Origin: Saprospiraceae bacterium
GTDB lineage: Bacteria; Bacteroidota; Bacteroidia; Chitinophagales; Saprospiraceae
NCBI GenBank assembly: GCA_020628095.1
Contig: JAHDFP010000012.1
Span: forward strand, 161 to 64,160
DNA length: 64,000 bases
Reading direction: 5' to 3'
Shown here piece after piece: positions 11,230 through 20,464 of this stretch; position 1 is the stretch's first letter; each line of letters starts with the position of its first letter. The notes under the pieces are model-generated. The model was not told the DNA's origin. It searched no databases and worked only from the letters and a program-made list of their open reading frames with translations. A program made the position numbers and the translations under genes.

Positions 11230-11310
11230 TTTTTCATGCGGACTTTGCGGAGGTATCTTCAGCACTGGTTTCTGTACTGAAGATTCTTCGGCAAGCTCAG
11301 AATGAAAAAA
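11230..11310. repeat. Diverged copy of the palindromic element (variant arms)
   Basis: The arms TTTTTCATGCGGACTTTGCGG and GGCAAGCTCAGAATGAAAAAA flank CTTCAGCAC...GTACTGAAGAT. This is the same architecture as the other copies but with a different left arm, so it represents a second subfamily. It lies in the 11038-11409 gap; a minus-strand frame of 69 codons here is a by-product of the repeat. The only other thing seen in this gap is the operator-like palindrome at 11383-11410. Confidence 0.7.
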
Positions 11311-11382
11311 TTTCTTTTCTATACGAGCCAAATGCATCTTATCTAAACCCAACATAAAATAATGAACGAAATATATTCTTAT

Positions 11383-11410
11383 TACGTATATTTATAAGCA
11401 TATATACGTA
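11383..11410. promoter_or_regulatory. Operator-like inverted repeat over the antitoxin start
   Basis: Perfect 9-base arms TACGTATAT (11383-11391) and ATATACGTA (11402-11410) are separated by 10 bases. The right arm ends on the A of the antitoxin start codon. Toxin-antitoxin operons are commonly autorepressed by the antitoxin binding such a palindrome, so this is the likely operator. The symmetry is seen; the function is inferred. Confidence 0.6.
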
Positions 11411-11649
11411 TGACAACAAAGCTCACATTATCAATAAACAAAGCGATTATAGCCAAAGCCAAGCAATACGCTAAAAATAATAATCAAAGTCTTTCTCAAA
11501 TAATAGAATCGTATCTGGAAAAAATCGTCTCTCAAAATCCGGAATTAGGAGATCAAGAATTAGATGAAATCAGAGGGATTATCAAACTTCCAGATAATTA
11601 TAACGAAAAGGAAGAGGCAAGAAAAATGAGGATCGAGAAGCATGGCTAA
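11410..11649 (+). CDS. Antitoxin-like DUF6364 family protein
   Basis: A 79-residue protein. The N-terminus (TKLTLSINKAIIAKAKQYAK) has the beta strand then helix expected of a ribbon-helix-helix DNA-binding antitoxin, and the SLSQIIESYLEKI helix matches the DUF6364 pattern. The C-terminal third (NYNEKEEARKMRIEKHG) is charged and would wrap the toxin. Its stop overlaps the start of the PIN-domain gene by 8 bases, and a perfect inverted repeat covers its own start codon. Both points fit an autoregulated type II toxin-antitoxin operon. Confidence 0.85.
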   Translation: MTTKLTLSINKAIIAKAKQYAKNNNQSLSQIIESYLEKIVSQNPELGDQELDEIRGIIKLPDNYNEKEEARKMRIEKHG

Positions 11650-12061
11650 GTTGAAATTGTTTCTTGATACGAACGTGATAATTGATCTCTTGGCGGATAG
11701 GAAACCCTTCTCTAATTCGGCCTATGCTATATTCAAAGCAGCAAATAGTAAATGGAAATTATTTACTTCTTCGAATTCCATTTTGACTTCTTATTATATT
11801 CTTGCAAAACAAATCGGTAATAAGAATGCCAATAAGGCTATATCCATGATTATCAAAAGACTGGAAATCAAGGATACTTCTAACAATGAAATGCTTATCG
11901 CATTAAATTCCAAAACTGAAGACTTAGAAGATGCTTATCAAATAGAATGTGCCAAGACAATAAAAGATATTGATCACATTATTACAAGGGATAAAACAGG
12001 ATTCAAATTTTCGCACATAAATATTTTACATCCTGACGAGTTGATCTCTTTGTATCTTTAA
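11642..12061 (+). CDS. PIN-domain ribonuclease toxin (VapC-like)
   Basis: A 139-residue PIN-fold protein, expected to cut RNA using a metal bound by clustered acidic residues. Seen are the N-terminal acid in KLFLDTNVIIDLL (D9), a central acidic pair in EDLEDAYQ (E95 to D97) and the C-terminal acid in IITRDKTGF (D117). It follows and overlaps the antitoxin gene by 8 bases. The target (tRNA or rRNA) cannot be read from the sequence. The pair is compact, on the opposite strand to its neighbours and AT-rich compared with accC beside it, consistent with acquisition as a mobile module. Confidence 0.88.
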   Translation: MAKLKLFLDTNVIIDLLADRKPFSNSAYAIFKAANSKWKLFTSSNSILTSYYILAKQIGNKNANKAISMIIKRLEIKDTSNNEMLIALNSKTEDLEDAYQIECAKTIKDIDHIITRDKTGFKFSHINILHPDELISLYL

Positions 12062-12087
12062 TGTAATGCTATATCTTAAGACCTCCC

Positions 12088-13431
12088 TTACTCCTTCTTC
12101 ATCTCGAAAGTATCCAAAAACTTAGTCGTCACGTTACCCGCTTTGAAGTCCTCGTTTTTCATGAGTTGCTTGTGGAATGGAACGGTTGTCTTGATACCCT
12201 CCACGACGAATTCTTCTAGTGCGCGGGCCATCTTTTTGATACATTCTTCGCGGGTCTCGGCGCGGCAGATGAGCTTGGCGATCATGGAGTCGTAGTATGG
12301 CGGTACGGTATAGCCAGCGTACACATGCGTATCGACTCTGACACCATGCCCCTTAGGACTATGGAATGAAGTGATATGACCAGGATTAGGTCGGAAATCG
12401 TGGTGTGGATCTTCTGCATTGATACGGCACTCTATACAGTGCAGCTCAGGGAAATAGTTTTTGCCAGATAGTTTTTCTCCTGCGGCGACTTTGATTTGTT
12501 CTTTGATGAGGTCACGGTTGATGACTTCTTCTGTGACGGGATGCTCTACCTGTATACGGGTATTCATCTCCATGAAGTAGAATTTCCTATACTTATCGAC
12601 AAGAAATTCGACGGTGCCGACGCCCTCATAGTTGATCGCTTTAGCGGCCTTGATGGCAGCGCGGCCCATTTTTTCTCTCAGTTTCTTATCTAAAAATGGT
12701 GATGGCGACTCTTCCAGTAATTTCTGATGACGACGCTGTATAGAGCAATCTCTCTCTGAGAGATGGACCACCTTACCATGCTGATCCCCTATAATCTGAA
12801 ACTCTATATGCCTCGGCTCTTCTACAAATTTCTCCAGATACATGGCATCATTACCGAATGCTGCACCCGCCTCTATCTGCGCCTTAGATAATTGCTCTTC
12901 GAATTCGTCCTCTGTATTGACGATACGCATTCCTTTTCCACCGCCACCTGCGGTGGCTTTGAGGATGACAGGGTAGCCTATCTTGGCAGCTATCTTTTTT
13001 CCTTCTTTGACACTTTTGACCTGACCATCAGAGCCTGGGACGACAGGCACTTTGGCCTTGATCATCGTGTCTTTGGCGGTGATCTTATCTCCCATCAGTC
13101 GTATCATCTCCGCCGATGGCCCTATAAACTTGACACCATACTCCTCGCATACCTCCGCAAAAGACGCATTCTCTGATAAGAAACCGTATCCTGGGTGTAT
13201 CGCATCGGCATTAGTGATCTCCACGGCCGCCATAATCTTGCTTACATTGAGATAAGACTCCGCTGAGCTCGGTGGACCGATGCAGACCGCCTCATCAGCG
13301 AATCTTACATGCAGACTCTCTTTGTCTGCCGTACTATATATCGCCACAGTCCTGATACCCATCTCACGACAAGTACGGATAACACGCAAAGCAATTTCTC
13401 CACGATTAGCAATAAGAACTTTCTTGAACAT
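12088..13431 (-). CDS. accC: Acetyl-CoA carboxylase, biotin carboxylase subunit AccC
   Basis: A 447-residue ATP-grasp enzyme that carboxylates biotin on AccB using bicarbonate and ATP, the first half of malonyl-CoA synthesis. The N-terminus [17 protein letters not shown] and the glycine-rich ATP loop [12 protein letters not shown] (158-169) are typical, as are the central [15 protein letters not shown] block and the catalytic-region INAEDP. Full length. It lies 31 bases after accB on the same strand, in the order fabH, efp, accB, accC found in many Bacteroidota. Confidence 0.98.
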   Translation of the reverse strand: MFKKVLIANRGEIALRVIRTCREMGIRTVAIYSTADKESLHVRFADEAVCIGPPSSAESYLNVSKIMAAVEITNADAIHPGYGFLSENASFAEVCEEYGVKFIGPSAEMIRLMGDKITAKDTMIKAKVPVVPGSDGQVKSVKEGKKIAAKIGYPVILKATAGGGGKGMRIVNTEDEFEEQLSKAQIEAGAAFGNDAMYLEKFVEEPRHIEFQIIGDQHGKVVHLSERDCSIQRRHQKLLEESPSPFLDKKLREKMGRAAIKAAKAINYEGVGTVEFLVDKYRKFYFMEMNTRIQVEHPVTEEVINRDLIKEQIKVAAGEKLSGKNYFPELHCIECRINAEDPHHDFRPNPGHITSFHSPKGHGVRVDTHVYAGYTVPPYYDSMIAKLICRAETREECIKKMARALEEFVVEGIKTTVPFHKQLMKNEDFKAGNVTTKFLDTFEMKKE

Positions 13432-13462
13432 GCCTATAAAAATGAGATGGTGAAGAAAAAAA

Positions 13463-13972
13463 TTATCCTTTAGGATCGACTAAGAAGAGAACCTGATCGT
13501 ACTCTACAGGGCTGGCGTCATCCACCACCACTTTGACGATCTTCCCGGATACTTCGCTCTCTATCTCATTGAATAGTTTCATCGCCTCGACGATGCAGAC
13601 AACTGATCCCTCTCCTACTGTGTCACCTACCGATACATAGACCGGCTTATCAGGCGATGGTGATCTGTAGAACGTACCGACAATAGGCGATCTGATCTCC
13701 ATCAATCCTGCGGTGCTTTCGGCAGCACTATCCTGTGCTGGAGCAGATGCTGCAGTTGGGGCAGCGGCTGTAGTCGCTGCTGGAGCGGCTACATTAGCAG
13801 CTGGCATAGGCGCAACCATCTGAGCAGGCATCACAGGTGACGCCATCGTGGAGGCCTTAGCGTAGTTTTTATTTCTTACGACGACTTCTGTATCTCCTTG
13901 CTTCACCTTGACTTCTGATAAATCGGAATCGGCAACAAGTTTGAGTAAGTCTTTGATTTCTTTAAATGTCAT
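13463..13972 (-). CDS. accB: Biotin carboxyl carrier protein AccB
   Basis: A 169-residue carrier subunit of acetyl-CoA carboxylase. The N-terminal ~35 residues are the conserved cap ([21 protein letters not shown]). An Ala/Pro-rich flexible linker spans about 38-88. The C-terminal biotinyl domain carries EAMKLFNEI with the biotin-accepting lysine at K132. It precedes accC in the same operon. Nothing unusual. Confidence 0.97.
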   Translation of the reverse strand: MTFKEIKDLLKLVADSDLSEVKVKQGDTEVVVRNKNYAKASTMASPVMPAQMVAPMPAANVAAPAATTAAAPTAASAPAQDSAAESTAGLMEIRSPIVGTFYRSPSPDKPVYVSVGDTVGEGSVVCIVEAMKLFNEIESEVSGKIVKVVVDDASPVEYDQVLFLVDPKG

Positions 13973-14035
13973 AGGGTCTTAGGTTAGTTGGTCGCTGTTT
14001 TGGTCTAAAATAAGACATATTTCTGAAGGAATTCT

Positions 14036-14602
14036 CTACTCCTTGACTCTTTCGTGATAAGATCGGTTTTTAGTATCTACTTTGACCAGATCGCCTTCAT
14101 TGATAAATATCGGCACTTTGATCTCGGCACCTGATTCTACTGTGGCTGGCTTAGTCACATTAGTGGCTGTATCGCCTCTGACGCCTGGCTCCGTGTAGGT
14201 GACGCGTAGATTGACATATTGTGGTAGATCGATGGTCAGTGGCGTTTCGTTTTCTGCATGAAATAAGATATCCACCATCGCACCATCCATGAGCAGATCC
14301 CCATTTTCTATCATCTTACCATCTATCATCACCTGCTCATAGGTCTCTGTATTCATAAAATGAAAATCCGCACCCTCCTTATATAGGAACTGGTACTTTC
14401 TACGCTCTACACGCACCACATCTATCTTATGACCTGCTGGAAAAGTATTATCCAGCACCTTACCCGAAGTAAGACTCTTGAGCTTAGTCCTGACGAATGC
14501 CGGTCCCTTACCAGGCTTGACGTGGAGAAACTCGACGATCTTATAGATGTCATTATTATAGTTAAGACACAATCCGTTCTTTATATCTGATGTACTTGCC
14601 AT
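14036..14602 (-). CDS. efp: Translation elongation factor P
   Basis: 188 residues from the ATG at 14602, which relieves ribosome stalling at polyproline. The protein starts ASTSDIKNGLCLNYNNDIYKIVEF and shows the KOW-like domain I (HVKPGKGPAFVRTKLKSL), then two OB domains ending IKVPIFINEGDLVKVDT. The reading frame extends upstream to 14680, but 188 residues is the family length. In addition, an exact TAnnTTTG box at 14635-14642 lies inside that extension, so the longer form is unlikely. The tip residue in GKGPAFV is the lysine-type position that some bacteria modify; no modification enzyme gene is seen here. Confidence 0.97.
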   Translation of the reverse strand: MASTSDIKNGLCLNYNNDIYKIVEFLHVKPGKGPAFVRTKLKSLTSGKVLDNTFPAGHKIDVVRVERRKYQFLYKEGADFHFMNTETYEQVMIDGKMIENGDLLMDGAMVDILFHAENETPLTIDLPQYVNLRVTYTEPGVRGDTATNVTKPATVESGAEIKVPIFINEGDLVKVDTKNRSYHERVKE

Positions 14603-14634
14603 TTCTTGTGATGTATAATAAATAGAATGCGCCG

Positions 14635-14642
14635 CAAAAGTA
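14635..14642 (-). promoter_or_regulatory. Bacteroidota-type -7 box upstream of efp
   Basis: The minus strand reads TACTTTTG, an exact match to TAnnTTTG, 33 bases before the efp start at 14602. It suggests that efp-accB-accC has its own promoter downstream of fabH and supports the shorter efp start. A matching -33 element was not recognised. Confidence 0.5.
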
Positions 14643-14689
14643 AAAAATATAATGCTGCTATTATTGCGCGAAAACGGCACTTTAAGATG

Positions 14690-15673
14690 TTAATATGCCC
14701 ATTCTAGTAATATAGACCCCCATGTGAATCCCCCACCAAAGGCCGTCAGGATGATTTTATCTCCTTTTTTGAACTTGGATTCGTAATCCCAGAGGCATAG
14801 TGGGATGGTGCCTGCCGTTGTGTTTCCGTATTTTTCTATATTAATAAGGACCTTATCCATATCTATGCCTACATAGTTGGCGACGCTGGATAATATGCGC
14901 TTATTGGCCTGATGCGGTACCATCCAGTCGATATCCTCATGCGTCAGATTATTGCGTACCAGCAGGTCATGGATGCTCTCAGACATCCCCTTGACGGCTG
15001 CCTTGAATACGGTTTTTCCTTCCTGGTAGACATAGTGCCAGTCATTAGCGATCGTCTCTGCGGAGGCTGGATTCTTGCTACCACCCCCTTTCATGTGTAG
15101 ATATTCCCAGCCCGCACCTTCTGCACGCAGTATAGAGTCCTGTACACCAGGTCCCTCCTCATTAGGCTCTAATAAGACCACACCCGCACCGTCGCCAAAG
15201 AGAATACAGGTCGTCCGATCCTTATAATTAATAATAGAAGACATCTGATCACTGCCGACCACCAATATCTTCTTATATGTTCCCGTCTCGATAAATTTAG
15301 AAGCCGTCACCAGAGAATAGATGAATCCCGAGCACGCCGCATTGATATCATAACCGAAAGCATTCTTAGCGCCGATCTTATGGGCAACCAGATTAGCCGT
15401 ATCTGGAAATGGATAATCTGCCGTCACCGTCCCCACGATAATCATATCTATCTCTTCTACGTCTATGTTCTTGCGAGAAAGCAGATTTTGGATAGCACCG
15501 ACGACCATATCACTGTTGGCCTTATCGGGATCTTTGAGTATATGGCGTTTTTGGATGCCTGTACGAGTGATAATCCACTCTTCTGACGTGTCTACCAGCT
15601 CCTCCATATCCTTATTAGTCAGAATGCCTTCTGGTAGGTAGCCCCCGATTCCTGTTATTGCAGCTCTTATCAT
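14690..15673 (-). CDS. fabH: Beta-ketoacyl-ACP synthase III (FabH)
   Basis: 327 residues from the ATG at 15673 (IRAAITGIGGYLPEGILTN), the family's usual N-terminus; the longer frame to 15742 adds 23 unrelated residues. FabH condenses acetyl-CoA with malonyl-ACP to start fatty acid synthesis. The catalytic triad is visible: C114 (NAACSGF), H254 (VPHQANKR) and N284 (YGNTTAG). It sits 87 bases upstream of efp on the same strand, with accB and accC beyond, so lipid initiation and malonyl-CoA supply are clustered. Confidence 0.96.
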   Translation of the reverse strand: MIRAAITGIGGYLPEGILTNKDMEELVDTSEEWIITRTGIQKRHILKDPDKANSDMVVGAIQNLLSRKNIDVEEIDMIIVGTVTADYPFPDTANLVAHKIGAKNAFGYDINAACSGFIYSLVTASKFIETGTYKKILVVGSDQMSSIINYKDRTTCILFGDGAGVVLLEPNEEGPGVQDSILRAEGAGWEYLHMKGGGSKNPASAETIANDWHYVYQEGKTVFKAAVKGMSESIHDLLVRNNLTHEDIDWMVPHQANKRILSSVANYVGIDMDKVLINIEKYGNTTAGTIPLCLWDYESKFKKGDKIILTAFGGGFTWGSILLEWAY

Positions 15674-15939
15674 GTTGCCTGATCTAAAATCTGTTTTCGA
15701 TGGAAGGACCAAAATAGTTAAAATCTGATGAGGACTACGCAACTCTGGGTAATCTCTATAAGGGTTTAGAATTCATATATTATTTATTAAAAAAAATAAT
15801 CAAGTATAAAATACTGTATAACAGATTATTACATAATCACAAAAGTCTACTATGACATATTAAGGCCATTATTGGAACACCTTTTGCTTAACGTAAGTGA
15901 CGGTTGTCCAATAATTTATGAATAAGAAAAAGTTTTAAT

Positions 15940-16725
15940 ATGTATACTTTCATAAAAATATCTCTCATTACTCTGGTCACTCCATTATTATTGACCACTA
16001 ATACAGATAAGAACACTACTAATGCTCCAAACACCTCTGTCAATTTCCACATCGGAAGTTTTGACAGTGGCAAAGTCAGAGCCAATAAGGAAGGAAAATT
16101 ATTTTTTGTCGAGTTTTACGCCGATTGGTGTACGCCATGCAAGTGGATGGATAAGACCACATTCAAGGACGGCAATGTCGTCTCCTTACTTAATGATAAC
16201 TATGTCCCTCTCAAGATGGATATAGAATCATCAGAAGGTCGCGGTCTCAAAGGAGAATACTCCGTCAGAATGCTACCAACGATACTGATATTCAACTCGC
16301 AAGGTCGTATGATAGAGCGTGTCGAAAAGACGCTTAGCTCTGAGGCGATGGTGAGCCTACTGTCTTTCCATAATAATGATGAAAACAAGGAAGCAGGCGT
16401 CATGCAGACGAATTCCAGTCCGAGTTCTTCTCAGAATGCTGATACGCCTGACCTTAACCATCTATATAACAGATATAAAGTTGCCGAGAGATTTAAGACT
16501 AACTATAAGCTACAGGTCGGTAATCACATGGATTACGCTAAGGCATTTAAGCAAGTCAAAGGTCTTAAAGATCAATTCATAGAGCCTATCGTCGTGATGA
16601 ATGATTATGTCGATAACAAAACGCATTACAAAGTGCTGATGGGAGAATTTAAGACAATGCAAGAAGCTGAGAGTTTCCGCGTTATCTTAAAGAGAGATTT
16701 TGATTTGGATGCGATCGTTTATTAA
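15940..16725 (+). CDS. Periplasmic thioredoxin-fold protein with C-terminal SPOR-like domain
   Basis: A 261-residue protein. An N-terminal hydrophobic segment (about 4-20) reads as a signal peptide or anchor. A thioredoxin domain follows with FYADWCTPCKWMDKTTF, giving redox cysteines C64 and C67, and the cis-proline region in MLPTILIF. After a Ser/Asn-rich linker, the last ~70 residues (KLQVGNHMDYAKAFKQV... and YKVLMGEFKTMQEAESF) look like a SPOR domain, which binds denuded peptidoglycan. The combination suggests a disulfide reductase or isomerase held at the cell wall. hutI begins 23 bases after it, so they may share a transcript although no functional link is evident. Confidence 0.8.
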   Translation: MYTFIKISLITLVTPLLLTTNTDKNTTNAPNTSVNFHIGSFDSGKVRANKEGKLFFVEFYADWCTPCKWMDKTTFKDGNVVSLLNDNYVPLKMDIESSEGRGLKGEYSVRMLPTILIFNSQGRMIERVEKTLSSEAMVSLLSFHNNDENKEAGVMQTNSSPSSSQNADTPDLNHLYNRYKVAERFKTNYKLQVGNHMDYAKAFKQVKGLKDQFIEPIVVMNDYVDNKTHYKVLMGEFKTMQEAESFRVILKRDFDLDAIVY

Positions 16726-16748
16726 GCAAAACAGTTTATTACCTATAG

Positions 16749-17996
16749 ATGCCTCATTCCAAAAACATTTTAATACAACATATTAAAAGTATTGTTGGCA
16801 TCATGACTGCGCCTTACTCTTTACAAAAGGGTAAGGCTCAGTCCATTGTAGAGACGCTCGATAATGCTTACCTCATCGTCAGAGATGGCCTCATACATGA
16901 GATGGGTCCGATGACGGATTGTCCACCGACGACAGACTACCACGTCATAGATGCCACAGGCCAGTACCTCTGCCCTACCTGGTGCGACTCGCACACGCAT
17001 CTGGTGTATGCGGCCAGTCGTGAGCGGGAATTCGTCATGAGACTGCAAGGCAAGTCCTACAAAGAAATCGCCGAAGAAGGTGGCGGCATACTCAACACTG
17101 CCAAAAAACTACAAGCAACCTCAGAAGAGCAACTCTACCTCTCTGCAGAAAAACGACTACAGCAGGTCATCAGTCAAGGGACGGGTGCTATAGAAATAAA
17201 AAGTGGCTACGGCCTCACCCTCGACAGCGAACTCAAGATGCTACGCGTCATCAAAAAACTAAACGACAACTACCCCATTACCATCAAAGCGACTTTCCTC
17301 GGTGCGCATGCCATCCCACAAGAGTATAAGCATGACCGCACTAAGTATATAGACCTTATAATAAACGAAATGCTCCCTGCCGTCGCACAGGATAACCTCG
17401 CAGAATACTGTGATGCCTTCTGCGACGAAGGATTTTTTACCACCGCAGAGACAGATCGTATCCTGACCGCCGCCAGCGGCTACGGCCTCAAAGCAAAAAT
17501 CCATGCCAACGAACTGGCAAATAGCGGCGGGGTACAGATCGGTATTGCACACAACGCCATCTCTCTAGATCACCTAGAAGAAATCGGTCCAGAAGAGATC
17601 TCTCTACTGGCCTCATCATCTACCATACCGACGCTACTACCCTCTTGTTCTTTCTTCCTCGGTATACCCTATGCGCCAGCGCGCAAGCTCCTAGATGCGG
17701 GTGCTGGTGTCGCCATCGCCACGGATTATAACCCCGGTACTTCGCCGTCGGGTAACATCCCGTTACTGATGTCTCTCGCCTGCCTCAAAATGAAACTCAC
17801 CCCACAAGAAGCCTTCAATGCCATCACCATCAACGGTGCCTGCGCCATGGAGCTACAGGATACACTCGGCTCCATCAGCATCGGCAAAAAAGCTAATTTA
17901 CTTTTGACCAAGAGTATTCCTTCTATGGATTACCTGCCCTACTCTTTTGGTGAGATGAATGTGGATATGGTGATGCTGGAAGGGGAAGTGGTGTAG
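16749..17996 (+). CDS. hutI: Imidazolonepropionase HutI
   Basis: A 415-residue metal-dependent amidohydrolase of histidine degradation that opens 4-imidazolone-5-propionate to formiminoglutamate. The first metal ligands are in CDSHTHLVYAA (H82, H84). The substrate region REREFVMRLQGKSYKEIAEEGGGI is characteristic, as are AHAIPQEY, KIHANELANSGG, and the later metal/base residues in ATDYNPGTSPSGN. Full length. The other hut genes (hutH, hutU, hutG) are not in the window, so the pathway is not clustered here. This gene is GC-richer than those just downstream. Confidence 0.96.
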   Translation: MPHSKNILIQHIKSIVGIMTAPYSLQKGKAQSIVETLDNAYLIVRDGLIHEMGPMTDCPPTTDYHVIDATGQYLCPTWCDSHTHLVYAASREREFVMRLQGKSYKEIAEEGGGILNTAKKLQATSEEQLYLSAEKRLQQVISQGTGAIEIKSGYGLTLDSELKMLRVIKKLNDNYPITIKATFLGAHAIPQEYKHDRTKYIDLIINEMLPAVAQDNLAEYCDAFCDEGFFTTAETDRILTAASGYGLKAKIHANELANSGGVQIGIAHNAISLDHLEEIGPEEISLLASSSTIPTLLPSCSFFLGIPYAPARKLLDAGAGVAIATDYNPGTSPSGNIPLLMSLACLKMKLTPQEAFNAITINGACAMELQDTLGSISIGKKANLLLTKSIPSMDYLPYSFGEMNVDMVMLEGEVV

Positions 17997-18078
17997 ACTT
18001 ATTTTTGTTTGCCAAAAACTATAATTAAGTTCTATCTTAAGTGTTGACATCAGAACCAAATATCTGATTCCAAAAAAA

Positions 18079-18750
18079 ATGAAAGTACAAGATTCCATAG
18101 TCCGCCTTCTAACCTTTAGGTTGAAAAGAGAAGACATGTTGCTATTCAATAATCGCCATTTTATTGCTGGGCTAATAGGAACATGGCTCGTAGGAATGGG
18201 GCGCTACTGGGATGACCCTGGCGCCAAAATGCTGCAACACCTTGGAATGGGTTCGGTTATTTACATTTTCGTAATGGCAGGACTTATATGGCTCATTGTG
18301 CTTCCATTCAGAATCAAAGGATGGAAATATTTTACTGTTCTTACTTTCGTTTCTCTCACTTCGTTTCCTGCTATTTTTTATGCGATACCCGTAGAACGTT
18401 TTTTGACTATAGAAACCGCCAATACAATTAATGTTTGGTTTCTGGCTATCGTGGCGGCATGGAGACTGGGACTGCTTTATTATTTCCTCAGAGAGTTTAC
18501 ACAATTATCCGTAGGCAAGATACTAACCATTACGCTCATGCCGGTCTGTTTAATAATTTCTGCACTTACCGCATTGAATCTCCATCGTGTTGTTTTCAAT
18601 GTTATGGGAGGGGTCAGAAATCCGACTCCACATGACTCGGCTTATATCGTATTACTGATACTTACGACAGTCTCTGTAATTTTAATTGGGCCGCTTATTA
18701 TTGCCTATTTTGCTTTTATATATCAGAAGGCGAAAAATTTGAGAAAATAA
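18079..18750 (+). CDS. Multi-pass membrane protein, unrecognised
   Basis: A 223-residue protein with about six hydrophobic segments (around 30-48, 60-78, 84-103, 115-133, 142-162, 188-213) and short loops. Basic residues at the N-terminus (RLLTFRLKRED) and the C-terminus (YQKAKNLRK) suggest both ends are cytoplasmic. It has the general look of small Yip1-like or DUF membrane proteins, but no signature was recognised. It lies 84 bases before the macrodomain-like gene on the same strand. Both are more AT-rich than hutI, so the two may have arrived together and may work together. Function unknown. Confidence 0.8.
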   Translation: MKVQDSIVRLLTFRLKREDMLLFNNRHFIAGLIGTWLVGMGRYWDDPGAKMLQHLGMGSVIYIFVMAGLIWLIVLPFRIKGWKYFTVLTFVSLTSFPAIFYAIPVERFLTIETANTINVWFLAIVAAWRLGLLYYFLREFTQLSVGKILTITLMPVCLIISALTALNLHRVVFNVMGGVRNPTPHDSAYIVLLILTTVSVILIGPLIIAYFAFIYQKAKNLRK

Positions 18751-18834
18751 GAACAGCTTACGCAAGTCAGAAAAAAAGATAGTCAAATAAACAGATTAAC
18801 CGACTCATCTTAGGTTATTATAAAAACAAAATCC

Positions 18835-19824
18835 ATGTGGTTCGAAAAATTAACAGGATTCCAAGAAAGGTCAGCAGATTATGTACGTGATAATCTTGAG
18901 GTGGAAGGAGATACTTTTATTTCTAAAGCCAATGACCAAAAATTTACTTTTGGTCATTTAGAAATACCGACTCTCCAAGAATTAAAAGCGCAATGTCCAC
19001 CTATAGAAACATATAATGACAAAATCAAAGTAGAGGAACTTGTGGCAGATGTAAGAGATTTGCATTGTCAGATCGAAAATAAAAACGCGCTATTTCAAGC
19101 AGCTTCTCAATTCAATTTATTGGAGATGATAGACCCTTCTATTTCTCCCGAAAATGGAATAGATAGATATGAAAACGATTATACTCAAGGACCCGCTTGT
19201 GCCATAGCCTGTGGTTCAGGAACAATTTATAGAAACTACTTCGTCCCAGTTGGAGACCAAATAGGTCAAACCAGAAGCAATCAAATTGATTGTTTAGATC
19301 TTATAGGACAAGAACTCAAAAATGATGAATTCAAATATTGGAGTATGCGAAATGGATATGCCCTATTTGATGAAAAAGGTTTGTTTGCATTGAATAAAAA
19401 AATTGCATCTCTTAATAGCACGGAACGAGAAGCGCTTAAACAAAAACTAAAAACAGGAATACAATGGAATACCGAGGTCACTATATCCAAGTCCAAGCAT
19501 AGAGTATCTCAGATATATTGTTCTGCCTTGCCCGTCGCCTATTGTGCTACCGATCAAATATATTGGGAATACTTTTCAAGAATAATCTTAGAAGCAACTT
19601 ACGAATCTACCCTTTATGCCGCCTTGATCAATTTAGAAAAATATAATTCTAACAAAGTCTTTTTGACGCTAGTAGGAGGCGGTGCATTTGGTAATGCGGA
19701 ATATTGGATATTGGAGTCCATGCGAGATGCCATTAGAAAATTTAGGTATACACCCTTGGACATAAAAATTGTCAGCTATGGTCACTCTAATGATAATCTG
19801 ATCGAATACTTAAAAGATCTATAA
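18835..19824 (+). CDS. Macrodomain-like protein (putative ADP-ribose-binding fold)
   Basis: A 329-residue soluble protein with no signal peptide or membrane span. Several blocks resemble a divergent macrodomain: FQAASQFNLLEM (87-98), in the place of the family's asparagine-rich loop; TQGPACAIACGSGTIYRNYF (118-136 region); and near the end KVFLTLVGGGAFGN (274-287) followed by a helix and a beta strand DIKIVSY. That end mirrors the GxGxFG phosphate loop and final strand of ADP-ribose-binding macrodomains. If right, it could bind or remove ADP-ribose or bind related nucleotides. The match is by pattern only. An alternative is an unrelated Rossmann-like enzyme. It is preceded by a membrane-protein gene 84 bases upstream. 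Confidence 0.6.
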   Translation: MWFEKLTGFQERSADYVRDNLEVEGDTFISKANDQKFTFGHLEIPTLQELKAQCPPIETYNDKIKVEELVADVRDLHCQIENKNALFQAASQFNLLEMIDPSISPENGIDRYENDYTQGPACAIACGSGTIYRNYFVPVGDQIGQTRSNQIDCLDLIGQELKNDEFKYWSMRNGYALFDEKGLFALNKKIASLNSTEREALKQKLKTGIQWNTEVTISKSKHRVSQIYCSALPVAYCATDQIYWEYFSRIILEATYESTLYAALINLEKYNSNKVFLTLVGGGAFGNAEYWILESMRDAIRKFRYTPLDIKIVSYGHSNDNLIEYLKDL

Positions 19825-19859
19825 AAAAAAATCAAGGACTGCCACTAACGTGGCAATCC
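19822..19859 (-). terminator. Rho-independent terminator for the minus-strand lipoprotein gene
   Basis: A stem of ten positions with one mismatch (19836-19845 with 19850-19859) and a TAAC loop. On the minus strand it is followed by nine T (complement of 19822-19830). It ends the 19877-20464 gene and could also stop transcription from the converging plus-strand gene. Confidence 0.8.
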
Positions 19860-19876
19860 CCGATACTCTTTATAAA

Positions 19877-20464
19877 TCAGTAATAAGACTCAGAATTATT
19901 ATCCATAGGGAATCCCAAGTTGTCTATAGTACCCCAGTAAAATCTATGCGTACCTCTCCACCATGTTCTCGTGCATAATATCTGAGATGTAACAGCAGTA
20001 ATAGAAGAATATCTGTTTCTATTTTTACTTTTTATCCTCGGATTAGCAACTGGAGTCCAGACCGTTGGTCCTACTTGGTTGTAGCCATGATGACAGAAAT
20101 TCAAAGTTCCTATCTTTTGCGGTGTAGACTCACTCTCCAGTCTTTTCATATACTCTATTACCGCAGGATCGTCATCTTCCATATTGACCAAATCTAAATC
20201 TTCTACTATTTTCATTTCTCTATTGAGAAAATCAAATTTCTCTACGGCTTCGAGATATTTGTTTTTATCGATAGACTTAAGGTAGTCCAGTATCTCATCT
20301 TGCGTGTTAAAGTTAACCACGTCTTGCCCCTCTATCATAATGCTGTAACCTTCTATCTGATCCATCAGAGAAGATTCCTTAGTGAGACTTTCGTCAGTAG
20401 AGCAAGAAGTGACTAATAGGCCTGCTATGAGCAAGCATCCGATTGACTTAAATACATTTTTCAT
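19877..20464 (-). CDS. Putative lipoprotein, unrecognised
   Basis: 195 residues from the ATG at 20464, which opens onto a lipoprotein signal (MKNVFKSIGCLLIAGLLVTSC, lipid-anchored cysteine at 21); the frame upstream of it has no signal character. The first half of the mature protein is acidic and helical, with repeated short D/E-rich segments resembling a propeptide. The C-terminal half is basic and aromatic (RIKSKNRNRYSS, CTRTWWRGTHRFYWG) with two cysteines. No domain recognised. It stands alone on the minus strand, closed by the hairpin at 19822-19859. Confidence 0.75.
   Translation of the reverse strand: MKNVFKSIGCLLIAGLLVTSCSTDESLTKESSLMDQIEGYSIMIEGQDVVNFNTQDEILDYLKSIDKNKYLEAVEKFDFLNREMKIVEDLDLVNMEDDDPAVIEYMKRLESESTPQKIGTLNFCHHGYNQVGPTVWTPVANPRIKSKNRNRYSSITAVTSQILCTRTWWRGTHRFYWGTIDNLGFPMDNNSESYY

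Noticed and set aside
11146-11355. Minus-strand 69-codon frame
   Set aside because: It reads through the diverged palindrome (FFHSELAEESS is its translation).
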